Origin: Winogradskyella psychrotolerans
GTDB taxonomy: Bacteria; Bacteroidota; Bacteroidia; Flavobacteriales; Flavobacteriaceae
Direction: 5' to 3'
NCBI RefSeq assembly: GCF_018860545.1
Contig: NZ_JAHKPN010000027.1
Coordinates: forward strand, 1 to 64,000
Length of the DNA: 64,000 nucleotides
Made by a program: the position numbers and the translations under genes. The notes below the pieces were generated by a model. It worked only from the letters and a program-made list of their open reading frames with translations, was not told the DNA's origin and did no database searches. Positions 1 to 9,516 of this stretch are shown piece after piece (the stretch's first letter is position 1; every line of letters starts with the position of its first letter).

Positions 1-587
1 GATAATACACAGTACGCTGTGGTGCCGTAATTGAATCCTGTGACTGGTACTGAGGCTGCTGTAAACTCTATTGTCGCTGCATAGGAACCTGATGATGTAC
101 AGGTATCTTCATCTCCTTCGTAAGTGTAAGTCACATCGTGTTGTCCTACACTAGCTGAAGTCATATCTACAGCTCCCGTTGTGGCATCTACCGTTAACGT
201 TGTGGATGTAAAGGTACCTCCTGTTGCAAAATCAGTTATCAAACTTGGTGTTGGGTTTACTGTTGAAACTACACAGGTTGTATCATAGGTAAATGTCAGT
301 TCTGGTGTGAAGGATTCACTTACAACCACTTCTATTTCTGCGCGTGGGCCTTCACAGCCTTCGGCATCTACATAAGCAGCATAATATGTAATTGTGCTTA
401 CTACTGAGGTATCTGGTGTTGGTGCGGTGGCAGCGCCTGTGCCTCCTACAGCTTGGGTGAACCACATTAAACTGTAGGTATCTGATGATGTTGCTGTCAG
501 TTGTGATGCTGCATCTCCTAGACAATATTCTACTGGACTCGTCACTTCTGGTGTGTCTGAAATACCGTTGTACGTGATTTCGATGTC
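1..587. repeat. Near-identical tract shared with 16801-17387
   Basis: Base-by-base comparison with 16801-17387 shows 5 mismatches in 587 positions and no indel. Similarity then drops sharply: from about base 588 the two genes differ at many positions. Both tracts lie in the same reading frame of paralogous giant genes. The left limit is unknown because the window begins here. An island of near identity inside otherwise diverged paralogues fits gene conversion or recombination. Confidence 0.93.
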
Positions 588-3500
588 ATATGAACAATAC
601 GACGTTTGCCATGTAAAAGTGTAAACTCCTGGTTGTACAAAATTAGTAATAGTTGTTGTATTACTAGTAGCATCGGCTATTGTAACTGCCCCTGGATTAG
701 AATCACTTGGCATCCATATACCAGATCCATTAGCTTCTATATTGGCAATTGTATTATCACAATCTACTGTAAATGGCTCTGTTACAATAGTGTTATTCGG
801 AGAAAATTCAACCGCATCTATAATATTTCCAATGACATTGTCACCAACAGCTCTAAAAATAAACCTCGTCACGGACTGCCCTTCAGGAATTTGGTATTCA
901 CCTGATATTAATGTCCAAGCTTGTACCTCTGCTAAATTTTGACTGATGACCGTGTAAGGTCCACCTGGAGAACCTGCTAATAATTGTATAATATTTTCTT
1001 CAGCTCTTGCAAGGTGTGCATAACTAAAATCATATAACGTTATTTCAGAAGTATCAAAATCTCTATAATACCCTTTGACGTTTGGATCTTCAGGATCTAT
1101 CGGTTCGTTTTCATCGGATAGTAATTGAACACATTGTGTGCCCTCATAAGCATCAAAGCCAGGTGCATTTATTCCTTCCCATATAAAAATAGCTTGCCAA
1201 TCTAAATTAGATCTCCAACCTGGCATCGGCTGAATAGCAGCTATTGAAGTAATACCACTTAAATAATCTAAACCAGGCTCTTCAAAACCTCCATTAACCG
1301 TTTCAACATCACATAAATCTAAAGGAGTTCTTAAACACACTTGAAATCTACGATCATTAGGCTCTGAACTATTTAATGTTAATCTTAATTTATAGTTGTC
1401 ACCAACAACTAACTCTGAAGCATACATTGCCACTAACACTTTATCATAAGTACAAGCTATTTCTTGAAGACTACCTCCATTGTCTTTGTAAAGTGTCATA
1501 GTAATGTCAGGATAGGGCATATCTCCACTTGTATCATAAAAACTACCTGTAAAACCGTTGATTTCAATAATATGCACTAATGATTCGGCCGTAAAATCGA
1601 ACCATACATCACCAGCATTTTCACCATCACAACTTAGAGCTTCAGCAGAAACTGTTGCATCTACGAATGAAACTTCTGTGACTTTAAGATCACAAGATTC
1701 ATCTGCATTTATAGGAAGGGTTAAAGCGGTTGTCACATCATCATTTCTTACAAAATCGAAAGGACCAGACCAATAGCTTTCGCCATCAGCACTACAAACG
1801 GCTCTTACAAAATACTCATAGGTCGCTGCATAAGGATCATTAAAATCTGCCGCAGTTGGTGTATATGAATTAGTTGAAACAATGGTTCCTGATTCTGGAA
1901 GAGTTCCATTTTCAATCGGTTGAATAGCAACTTCCCACTCCGTTTCACTTCCGCCCGGCGTCCATGACATTACATTGGTATCACTAATAGCTAAATCCGT
2001 AGGTTGCGGACAAGAAATTTCGCCACAAATGGCAGTGCCTTCATAAACGGTTCTTCTTAAAGGAATATTTAAAGGACTTAAGTACACTGAAACTCCTTCA
2101 CTATTTAGAATTTCAAATTGGTAATTTTCATATTGTGATTGAGCACTACCTAAAGTCGCAAAGAATACAGAAAATTCGACACCTGAACATAAAAAGACCG
2201 TAAACTCTTCAGCATCTTCTCCATTGAATGGCAATGATTGTGTTACTTGATTATTTTGAGTGATATCTAGTGATGCAGATATACTCCAATCACTAGTTAG
2301 TATAAACGTATATTGGCATAAATTATCGAAACTACATTTAGTTGTAACGACCTCTGGTTCTGTCCACTCTGCATTACTGCCATCACAGATAGCTCTAATA
2401 TAAATATCATACATTGTTGAAGGCTCTAATCCTGTAATTGTATATGGATTTGTTGAAGCATTATATAAATAAGCCGGATCTGTATCACCTACTGGTGCCG
2501 GAGTTCCTGATGGCTGTACTGAAATCTCCCATTCTGTTTCAGTTCCATTTACTTCCCAGCCCAAATCGACTTCAGTATCGGTAATATTGTTAATGGTAAT
2601 ATTAGTCGGTTGTGCACATTCTGGCACATCTTCAATATTTACATTATCTAAGAAAAATACTTGACCTCTATAACCTTCAGGGCTCGGTGGAAAATAAGGG
2701 ATGTGAAACGCAATATTGATATCACCAGAAATACCTGGAGGAAAATTTAATACTTTCACCTTGTATTCTGCATTATTAATGGTCACAGGATCTTCATCTG
2801 AATCGTATAAAACCGTTGTAAACTGATCTAAACCACTTCCGTTGGTTGATAATAGCACTTCTAAATCTTCTATATAATAACCGCTATATGCGCTGTAATA
2901 AAAACGTACACGTTGATTTTCTGTAATCGTAATTGTTGGAGAAATCAACCAATCGTCACTATTTCCATTGGTGGTTGTAGGAATACCTGCGGATTGATCT
3001 CCTTCGTATGGCTCAATCGCACTATCTAAATTCCAGAAGTAATAATCTTCATTGTTATTAACGATCTGCCAACAGTCAGCAGACTCAGAATCTGTATTAA
3101 AAGTTTCAACAAAAGGGCTTGTAAATGATGCACACAATGTTCTAAACTGCATAGGGCCAATCCATTCGCTAGTACCATCACCACAATTAGCCATAACGTA
3201 AAATTCATATTCCGTATCTGGTAATAAATCGGTTGCCAAATAACTAGTTGTTTCAACAGCTGTTCCATCTTCAGTTGGCACACCAGATCCTGCAGGTTGC
3301 ACAACAATATTCCAATCTTCTTCGTCATATCCAGCAGACCAAGTTACATCGGCTGTAGTTTCAGTCGTAGTATTTACCACTAAGTCAGATGGATTAGGAC
3401 ATGTAGGAGCATCGGTAATCCTCACATCATCAATACTTAATATTGACCACGTACCTGTAAATTCTGGTGGCACTCTAAACGCGAAGTAAACCGTTCCTGT

Positions 3501-6293
3501 ACCTTCTACTATTATCGTTTTTTCTTCATACGTACTATTCGATATAATTTCTAATGGTGAAATCACAGAAAAGCTACCAGGATTCGTATTAGTTGTAGAC
3601 ATTAACACTTCTAAACCAAAACGTGTGGCACTAGAAAATAATGAAAAATCTGCTCTAACATTAAATTTTAAAGCTTTAGGAGTCCCATCTAAATTTATAG
3701 CTGGTGAAATTAAATAATCATTAAAACCTGTAGGAGGTGTAAATATGGATGTTTGCAACAAGGCATGGTAATCATCAATAATCCAAGTTGTTCCATCATT
3801 GTTTGCGTCTGTAGTTTTCCAACAAAATTTTTGAGTATCTGAATCTTCATCATCAAAACTTTCATAAAATGGAGTGTCGTAGGACGTACACAAGGTGGTA
3901 AATTCTATGGGACCAACCCACTGACTTTGGTCATCTTCTGCACAAACTGCTCTTACATAAAATTCATATCTATTACCAGACTCTAAATCATTTGCCATAT
4001 ATGGAAAATTACTAGAAGTAATAATCCCTGGTTCAGTAGGCAAACCTGAATTTAAATCTTGAATCGCTAATTCCCATTCTGTTTCTACATCACCAGGAGT
4101 CCAGAATAACCACGCAGAATCGTCTGTAATTTGAAGTACGAATGGATTTAATGGATCCGGACACGTTGGTTTGTCTTCGATGTAAACATCATCTATAGAA
4201 ACCCTTAACGCCGTTTCCGTCGTATTTGGTTCTACAATCCATGCGATATTAACCTCACCAACGATATCTTCTGGCAAATCCACAATGATTTCTTGAAAAC
4301 TTGTATTATTAATTGTGGTTGCTGGTAAAACGACAGTTGAAAAATCATCAATACCAACACCTGTGGTTGACAATTTTACGGTATATGTTGACGCTCCTTG
4401 AGTTGAGCTATGCTTATAGCGAATACGTTTTGGTGTGCCATCGAAATTAATACGCGGTGACACATAAAAATCATTATTCTCATAGCGCGCGGTTGATGTT
4501 CTTACAGTTGCCCATCCTCCAATAAAATTCCATGTCACATCATCACCATTACCATCAATGGTTGTCCAACATGGTTCTGGATTTTCGTTTGTAGCATTAT
4601 TAAAATCAGTAAAATATGGTGTGTCAAATGATGTACATTGTGTTGTAAAGGTTGAAGGATTACTCCAGCTACCAGGTGAACCATCACATATAGATCTTAC
4701 ATACAAATCGTAGGTTGTAGCAGTTGTCAATCCTGTATTAATAACGTTTCCAATATTTGTATTTGTCGTTATACCAGCACCTGTTGGTTCACCAGCACCT
4801 GTAGGAACAACAACATACTCCCAAGTATCTGCAAAACCACCAATATTATCCCAAGAAAACTCTACACTGTTCTCTGTTAAACCGTTATAAGTAAAATCAG
4901 CTGGTGGAGCACATGTTCCGCCAGAAATTTCTAATTCAAAACACATACCTGCTCCAGATGAAAATAAAGTAGAGACTACGATAACATAGGTTTCACCTGC
5001 TTCTACAAATAAATTATTTATATATTTTGATTCGAAACCATTAGTCGTATTTACACCTGCAATACAGTTGACACCAACAGAAGAGCAACTATCATATACC
5101 AGAAGGGTACTAAGCGCATTATAGCAGTTATCAGATTGATCACCTCCATCAAATGTAGTTTGTTTTAGGGATATTAACTCGTCTTGCGTTGGAGTGTATG
5201 TAAAAAACACTTTATCTCCATTTAAATAGTTAGTTCCATCCGCACCTGAAATACAGTTGGTTCCTTGAGTGGTATAACTAACAGCTGGATTTGCCCAATT
5301 AGCTAAATTATCTGCAAATACATAAGGCGTTGATGAAACATCAGTAATACTAATAGGAGTTTCACAAGACAATCCATATTTTAAAGTTTCAAACGTGTAT
5401 GGTCCCGTGAAGGCACTCTGTGTTTCGTTGTCACAGATTGCAGCCAAATAGATATCAAAGGCTGTTTCAGGGTCAAGATTCATTAAGATATAACTTGTGC
5501 CTGACACTGCAATACCACTCTCAGCAGGTACACTACCTTGAGGAATTATTTGGATTTCAAAATCATTAGCAGTTGGATGCGACCATGTGACTTCTGCAGT
5601 ATCTACCGTTATATCGCTTATGGTAACCGTACTATCGTCAATTTCAGTACAGCCCTCTAAAATAGAAACGCTATCTACAAACCATTCATCGCCTGTCGGT
5701 GTTGCTCCGTTTTGCGTATTTACAGCTACAAATGCAATATATATATTTAGTCCTGCTGGAATTGAAGTAGGAATCTCAATCACCTTCTTTTCATATTCTG
5801 TTTGATCACCTACATTTAAATTTGATTCTGTATACGACTGAATCGTAATATTAAAGCCATTCACATCTGGCTGCGCAGCCGTAGAAAGTCTAATTTCGTA
5901 TTGCGCTCCATTATCAATAGCGCTTGCTTGTTTAGTATAAAACTGAATTTCACCATTTTCTGGCACCTCAATTTGCGGAGTGACTAAGAAATACTGAGCA
6001 GTATTTTGATCACCTATATTATCTGCAGATGGATTTATAGAAGCTCCACTTGTACCTAAATACCCATCTGTAGTAGACGACCAATTTTGAGAACCGATAC
6101 CATTATTTATAAGCGTCCATTCTGATGGGTTTGTTGGAATACCACTATCAAAACTTTCATCTAATTGTGCAAATCCTTTGAGTGAAATAAATAAAAAAAG
6201 CGTTAAGGCAAAACAAATTTTTAAGTCTTTAAACATTATAATCGAAGAAAAACGGGATTGTTTTGCTACCGATTTTTGTAACTTGTGTCTCAT
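1..6293 (-). CDS. Giant T9SS adhesin-like protein, copy A, C-terminus outside window
   Basis: This is the paralogue of the gene at 15798-23114 and encodes about 2097 residues within the window. The N-terminus has a hydrophobic signal segment ending in a GFAQ-type cleavage site. It is followed by alternating jelly-roll adhesion domains (choice-of-anchor J/cleaved-adhesin type, beginning with an 'ESFDSGIPTNP' block) and fibronectin type III-like domains, then Ig-like repeats at the truncated end. I chose the ATG at 6293 because a -7 box lies at 6326-6333; the in-frame ATG at 6236 is an alternative. A surface adhesin or gliding role is inferred from the paralogue, whose end carries a type B T9SS signal. 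The missing end should encode about 334 more residues if the copies match. Confidence 0.85.
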   Translation of the reverse strand, partial: MRHKLQKSVAKQSRFSSIIMFKDLKICFALTLFLFISLKGFAQLDESFDSGIPTNPSEWTLINNGIGSQNWSSTTDGYLGTSGASINPSADNIGDQNTAQYFLVTPQIEVPENGEIQFYTKQASAIDNGAQYEIRLSTAAQPDVNGFNITIQSYTESNLNVGDQTEYEKKVIEIPTSIPAGLNIYIAFVAVNTQNGATPTGDEWFVDSVSILEGCTEIDDSTVTISDITVDTAEVTWSHPTANDFEIQIIPQGSVPAESGIAVSGTSYILMNLDPETAFDIYLAAICDNETQSAFTGPYTFETLKYGLSCETPISITDVSSTPYVFADNLANWANPAVSYTTQGTNCISGADGTNYLNGDKVFFTYTPTQDELISLKQTTFDGGDQSDNCYNALSTLLVYDSCSSVGVNCIAGVNTTNGFESKYINNLFVEAGETYVIVVSTLFSSGAGMCFELEISGGTCAPPADFTYNGLTENSVEFSWDNIGGFADTWEYVVVPTGAGEPTGAGITTNTNIGNVINTGLTTATTYDLYVRSICDGSPGSWSNPSTFTTQCTSFDTPYFTDFNNATNENPEPCWTTIDGNGDDVTWNFIGGWATVRTSTARYENNDFYVSPRINFDGTPKRIRYKHSSTQGASTYTVKLSTTGVGIDDFSTVVLPATTINNTSFQEIIVDLPEDIVGEVNIAWIVEPNTTETALRVSIDDVYIEDKPTCPDPLNPFVLQITDDSAWLFWTPGDVETEWELAIQDLNSGLPTEPGIITSSNFPYMANDLESGNRYEFYVRAVCAEDDQSQWVGPIEFTTLCTSYDTPFYESFDDEDSDTQKFCWKTTDANNDGTTWIIDDYHALLQTSIFTPPTGFNDYLISPAINLDGTPKALKFNVRADFSLFSSATRFGLEVLMSTTNTNPGSFSVISPLEIISNSTYEEKTIIVEGTGTVYFAFRVPPEFTGTWSILSIDDVRITDAPTCPNPSDLVVNTTTETTADVTWSAGYDEEDWNIVVQPAGSGVPTEDGTAVETTSYLATDLLPDTEYEFYVMANCGDGTSEWIGPMQFRTLCASFTSPFVETFNTDSESADCWQIVNNNEDYYFWNLDSAIEPYEGDQSAGIPTTTNGNSDDWLISPTITITENQRVRFYYSAYSGYYIEDLEVLLSTNGSGLDQFTTVLYDSDEDPVTINNAEYKVKVLNFPPGISGDINIAFHIPYFPPSPEGYRGQVFFLDNVNIEDVPECAQPTNITINNITDTEVDLGWEVNGTETEWEISVQPSGTPAPVGDTDPAYLYNASTNPYTITGLEPSTMYDIYIRAICDGSNAEWTEPEVVTTKCSFDNLCQYTFILTSDWSISASLDITQNNQVTQSLPFNGEDAEEFTVFLCSGVEFSVFFATLGSAQSQYENYQFEILNSEGVSVYLSPLNIPLRRTVYEGTAICGEISCPQPTDLAISDTNVMSWTPGGSETEWEVAIQPIENGTLPESGTIVSTNSYTPTAADFNDPYAATYEYFVRAVCSADGESYWSGPFDFVRNDDVTTALTLPINADESCDLKVTEVSFVDATVSAEALSCDGENAGDVWFDFTAESLVHIIEINGFTGSFYDTSGDMPYPDITMTLYKDNGGSLQEIACTYDKVLVAMYASELVVGDNYKLRLTLNSSEPNDRRFQVCLRTPLDLCDVETVNGGFEEPGLDYLSGITSIAAIQPMPGWRSNLDWQAIFIWEGINAPGFDAYEGTQCVQLLSDENEPIDPEDPNVKGYYRDFDTSEITLYDFSYAHLARAEENIIQLLAGSPGGPYTVISQNLAEVQAWTLISGEYQIPEGQSVTRFIFRAVGDNVIGNIIDAVEFSPNNTIVTEPFTVDCDNTIANIEANGSGIWMPSDSNPGAVTIADATSNTTTITNFVQPGVYTFTWQTSYCSYDIEITYNGISDTPEVTSPVEYCLGDAASQLTATSSDTYSLMWFTQAVGGTGAATAPTPDTSVVSTITYYAAYVDAEGCEGPRAEIEVVVSESFTPELTFTYDTTCVVSTVNPTPSLITDFATGGTFTSTTLTVDATTGAVDMTSASVGQHDVTYTYEGDEDTCTSSGSYAATIEFTAASVPVTGFNYGTTAYCVL

Positions 6294-6325
6294 GTGGATC
6301 AATTTCAGAATTAATAATTTACTGC

Positions 6326-6383
6326 TAAATATATATCTATATCATCTATATATATAGCTTAAGTCTTTATTTTTTCCCGAAAT
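6326..6383 (-). promoter_or_regulatory. Promoter and shared cassette element for giant gene A
   Basis: The -7 box is TATATTTA (6326-6333, minus strand). The shared element lies at 6373-6383 (plus-strand TTTCCCGAAAT). Its centre is 45 bp upstream of the first base of the box, as at the three other secreted-protein promoters of the cassettes. A T-rich GGTTTT half lies about one helical turn further upstream. The transcript would begin about 26 nt before the ATG at 6293. Binding by the cassette's AraC-type regulator is inferred. Confidence 0.65.
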
Positions 6384-6444
6384 CTAACAGTCAAAACCAA
6401 CACTCAAAACACTGACTGACAACAAAATAATACCAAAATAGATC

Positions 6445-7602
6445 TTAATTGATTTTAATGGAAGGTTTTATGTTTTGAGTGCTTTCTATTTTTTGCTGAA
6501 GTGCTTTTATCGCTTTAATATTTTTTATTTCAATAAAAAACACAACACTAATGAAGATTAATACTAGAGCAATTAAAATGAAAATTCTATTCTTAAATTT
6601 CGATTGAATACCATTGAGGTCATCATCTAATTTTTTAGAATTTTCAGTAATCGATATACTAACAGAGTTACGTTCAGATTTTTTAATTTCTAGTTGAGTT
6701 TTTAGAAAGAGTTCATAGTATTTTTGATATTGACTCCAATTATTTAGGGCTAGATAATTTTCAAATAACCCCTTATATATTCCTAAATTTAAAACTAAAT
6801 CCCCTACATTTTTAGATTCTTCTAATGCCGATTGCAGAAGTAAAACAGACTCCTGGTATCTACCTTCGAGCGTCTGTACTTCTGCCATGCCTTTTTCCGC
6901 AAAAGAAACTAAGCTACTCGCATTTTCTAGATTTGCTAATTCTCTAGATTTATTAAAACTCTCTTTTGCATTTGCATATTCTGAAAGCAATATCTGGCAA
7001 TTTCCTATATTATAATGTCCTATACTTCTATTATGATGATGTCTACCAAGTCTTTCGTATTCCTTTAATCCTTTTTTGAAAAACTCTACAGCAATATCAC
7101 AATTTAAATTATCTTTATAAACAAAGCCTTTTACTAAATAGCTGGATGCCAAGGTTCCTCCAATAGCATCTCTATCAGGGTAATTGAAACATCTCTTTTC
7201 AACTTCCTCCATATATTCTATCGACTTATCATAAATTTTCATTTGTTGGTATAAAATACCGGTTCTAAATAAAATTTCGATTTGTAGTTTTTTATTATCT
7301 ATTTGACTAGAAAACTCACTAGCTTTAACGATATAATCTAAAGCTTTTTGATAATCTCTTTTTGATGTATACGCCGTAGAAACGATCATTAACGCATTAG
7401 TTCTTATTTCTTTAGAAAAAGAGCTATTATCATATATAGCTAAAGCTGATGAAATTGCTTTATTAGGATCCTTAAATACTGCCTTTGTTGCTTCAATAAC
7501 CAAACTATCTCCTTCTTTGTCTACAATTTGCATAGCGAAGAGAGACGATGTAACAAAGAGTAACACGCACAACAGAAGGCTATATTTTAATTTTAGATAC
7601 AT
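6445..7602 (-). CDS. TPR protein with C-terminal membrane anchor, copy A
   Basis: The 385-aa protein begins with a signal-like hydrophobic stretch (about residues 8-24). Several helical TPR-type repeats follow to about residue 300 (for example 'YQKALDYIVKASEF' and 'YDKSIEYMEEVEK'). One transmembrane helix near residues 340-362 leads to a short basic tail. There is no DNA-binding domain. It starts within the stop codon of the TPR-AraC gene (TAATG, one-base overlap), which implies translational coupling. The TPR part should face the periplasm and the tail the cytoplasm. Its N-terminal repeat pattern resembles that of the upstream regulator, so the pair may share an ancestor. A role as sensor partner or modulator of that regulator is inference. 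The copy B homologue is at 23273-24430. Confidence 0.85.
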   Translation of the reverse strand: MYLKLKYSLLLCVLLFVTSSLFAMQIVDKEGDSLVIEATKAVFKDPNKAISSALAIYDNSSFSKEIRTNALMIVSTAYTSKRDYQKALDYIVKASEFSSQIDNKKLQIEILFRTGILYQQMKIYDKSIEYMEEVEKRCFNYPDRDAIGGTLASSYLVKGFVYKDNLNCDIAVEFFKKGLKEYERLGRHHHNRSIGHYNIGNCQILLSEYANAKESFNKSRELANLENASSLVSFAEKGMAEVQTLEGRYQESVLLLQSALEESKNVGDLVLNLGIYKGLFENYLALNNWSQYQKYYELFLKTQLEIKKSERNSVSISITENSKKLDDDLNGIQSKFKNRIFILIALVLIFISVVFFIEIKNIKAIKALQQKIESTQNIKPSIKIN

Positions 7603-9215
7603 TAAGTTTTCTTATTATTTATAATTTCTTCTCGTTCTATTTTTAATAAATTGATGAATGTCGCTGGCGACATCCCAACGATTCCCTTGAAAACCGTTGT
7701 AAAATTACTGTGAGAAGAAAAACCACTTTCATCCGCTAAAAAGCTAATCTTATAATTAATATAATTGGTATCGTTTTTTAATTTCTCAATTATATAATTA
7801 ATTCTAAGCTTGTTTATAAAGGTGTTAAAATTATCGTTATAGTTTTTGTTGATAATTTCAGAAAGATATTTGGTATTGGTTTCAAATTGTCCGGCTAATA
7901 AGGCAAGCGACATGTCTTTGCTTAAGTACTTTAAAGATCTTTCAAATCGCTGTAATTTTAGGAGTATATTTTGCTCTGTTTCTTCTGGTATTACTAAACG
8001 TTTATTGGTTTGCCTTTGTACTGTTTGTGTTGGCTTAACCGTTGTAACAATATTACGGCTTACCTCTAAATAATTAATAATCTCTCGTCTACGCTTTTTT
8101 CTATTTTCACTTTTTATTAGAATTAAAATCCCAATAATGACAATGAATATGGCTACTGCAAATGAAAAGAATAAGTACTGATTGTATTTTGAATTATAAC
8201 GATCCAATTGACTTTCTTCTTGACTACTAATAATATTGAAATAGGTATTAACCGATTGCTGTTCAATCTCCTCAATTGTCGTATTTAGATTTAAAAATTT
8301 TTTATAATAAACATTATGTTGATTATTCTGATTTGAAGCTAAATAATTAATTGCCAACCCTCTATGAATCTGCTCTAATAAAAATGGATTATCTAAAATT
8401 TCAGCAAACTGTAACGCAATAAATAAGGTTTCTTTACTTTTTTTAAACTCTTTATTTTGAAGAAACAATAATCCTGACTCCTTATAAATCAGGGCTTTTT
8501 CGTACAAATTATTATTTTGAGTGGTGTTTAATAACTCAAATGTTTTATCGATATATGCAAAAGCAGAATCGTATTGAGTTAAACTATTATAAGCTTTTGC
8601 AGTTACTAAATAATGGGCTCTTTTTTTATTTACATTGTTATTTAAAAAACTGTTAAATTGAATTTCTGACGCTTTTACCTCTGCTATGGCTTCATCAATA
8701 TTTAGCCGATCTAACAGCATATTTATATGCTCTAAAAAAATATTAAATTCAAAAGTTTCTTTATCAATTAAATTTTCAGAGTTTAAAGTCCTCGCTATAT
8801 TAAGGCATTCTATAGATTGGGTATCTAAATAGAGTTTTCGTAACAATGTCGCCTTTAATATATTATTTTCTATTTGCGTCTGTACATCGACTTCTTTGGA
8901 TTGGTTGATATCATCAAAAGCAAAAATAATAGCATTATCATAATCTCCTTTAGCTAAAAAACTTTTGGCCAATAGCAAATTTGCAGTTGCAGTCTCATTT
9001 GGTCCTTGACTAATATTTGAGATATGGTCTGCTATTTTAATAGCTTCAACCGGATTAGAATAAACAAGCTCCTCTGCCTTTAAAACCAAATCATTTTGCT
9101 GGGTATGCACATGTATTGACCATAGCAAGCTAAGCATTACAAATCCACAAATTTTTCTTAGCGGAAATCCGTTACTATGATAAAATGACTTTATATTTAT
9201 TAAATTTAATTTCAT
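7602..9215 (-). CDS. Membrane TPR protein with AraC-type HTH, copy A
   Basis: This 537-aa transcriptional regulator has a signal or anchor segment near its start, TPR-like helices over about 320 residues, a transmembrane helix ('FAVAIFIVIIGILIL' region), a basic linker and a C-terminal AraC/XylS double helix-turn-helix. The first recognition helix includes 'NTKYLSEIINK'; the second lies in 'SSHSNFTTVFKGIVGMSP'. The likely topology is periplasmic TPR sensor and cytoplasmic DNA-binding end, a one-component membrane regulator. I chose ATG 9215 over the in-frame codon at 9233 because the latter overlaps a TAnnTTTG box; copy B also begins at the equivalent residue. The likely targets are the two secreted-protein promoters of the same cassette, because they share an element; binding has not been shown. 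Confidence 0.87.
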   Translation of the reverse strand: MKLNLINIKSFYHSNGFPLRKICGFVMLSLLWSIHVHTQQNDLVLKAEELVYSNPVEAIKIADHISNISQGPNETATANLLLAKSFLAKGDYDNAIIFAFDDINQSKEVDVQTQIENNILKATLLRKLYLDTQSIECLNIARTLNSENLIDKETFEFNIFLEHINMLLDRLNIDEAIAEVKASEIQFNSFLNNNVNKKRAHYLVTAKAYNSLTQYDSAFAYIDKTFELLNTTQNNNLYEKALIYKESGLLFLQNKEFKKSKETLFIALQFAEILDNPFLLEQIHRGLAINYLASNQNNQHNVYYKKFLNLNTTIEEIEQQSVNTYFNIISSQEESQLDRYNSKYNQYLFFSFAVAIFIVIIGILILIKSENRKKRRREIINYLEVSRNIVTTVKPTQTVQRQTNKRLVIPEETEQNILLKLQRFERSLKYLSKDMSLALLAGQFETNTKYLSEIINKNYNDNFNTFINKLRINYIIEKLKNDTNYINYKISFLADESGFSSHSNFTTVFKGIVGMSPATFINLLKIEREEIINNKKT

Positions 9216-9230
9216 GTAATAACTATAATA

Positions 9231-9238
9231 CAAATATA
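9231..9238 (-). promoter_or_regulatory. -7 promoter box for TPR-AraC gene A
   Basis: The minus strand reads TATATTTG, a full match to the Bacteroidota TAnnTTTG box. It sits about 16 nt upstream of the ATG at 9215, giving a very short leader. The shared cassette element is not present here, so the regulator gene seems to have its own promoter. Confidence 0.55.
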
Positions 9239-9400
9239 GTTTTCAAGCCTATAATGATTAGAAAATGAATTAGCTTTCAGTTAGAACTACTTTGTAGCAC
9301 CATAATATAGCCATAAATGTATTAAACTATATCTATACAACGTCACAATATAAATATAGATTTTTTTTTACGCTCTAAAATTTTTAAAAAACGCATAAAA

Positions 9401-9426
9401 AAAAAGCAGCCTTAAGGCTGCTTTTT
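9401..9426. terminator. Rho-independent terminator after T9SS substrate gene A
   Basis: A perfect inverted repeat (AGCAGCCTTAAGGCTGCT) is flanked by A and T runs, so it can work on both strands. It lies about 90 bp past the stop of the gene at 9517-12549 and separates it from the regulator gene. The rest of the 300-bp gap 9216-9516 holds only the regulator promoter and AT-rich sequence. Confidence 0.85.
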
Positions 9427-9516
9427 CTAAAAAACAATGTTGTTTTAAACATGGGTTATAATTTACATACAACCCATGTACTTAATTTGCTATTAATTAA
9501 TTGAGGTCACTACAGA

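Noticed and set aside
1..587. Treating the 1-587/16801-17387 identity as an assembly duplicate
   Set aside because: Five substitutions separate the tracts and flanking sequence is diverged on the right, so they are real separate loci; long reads would settle it.
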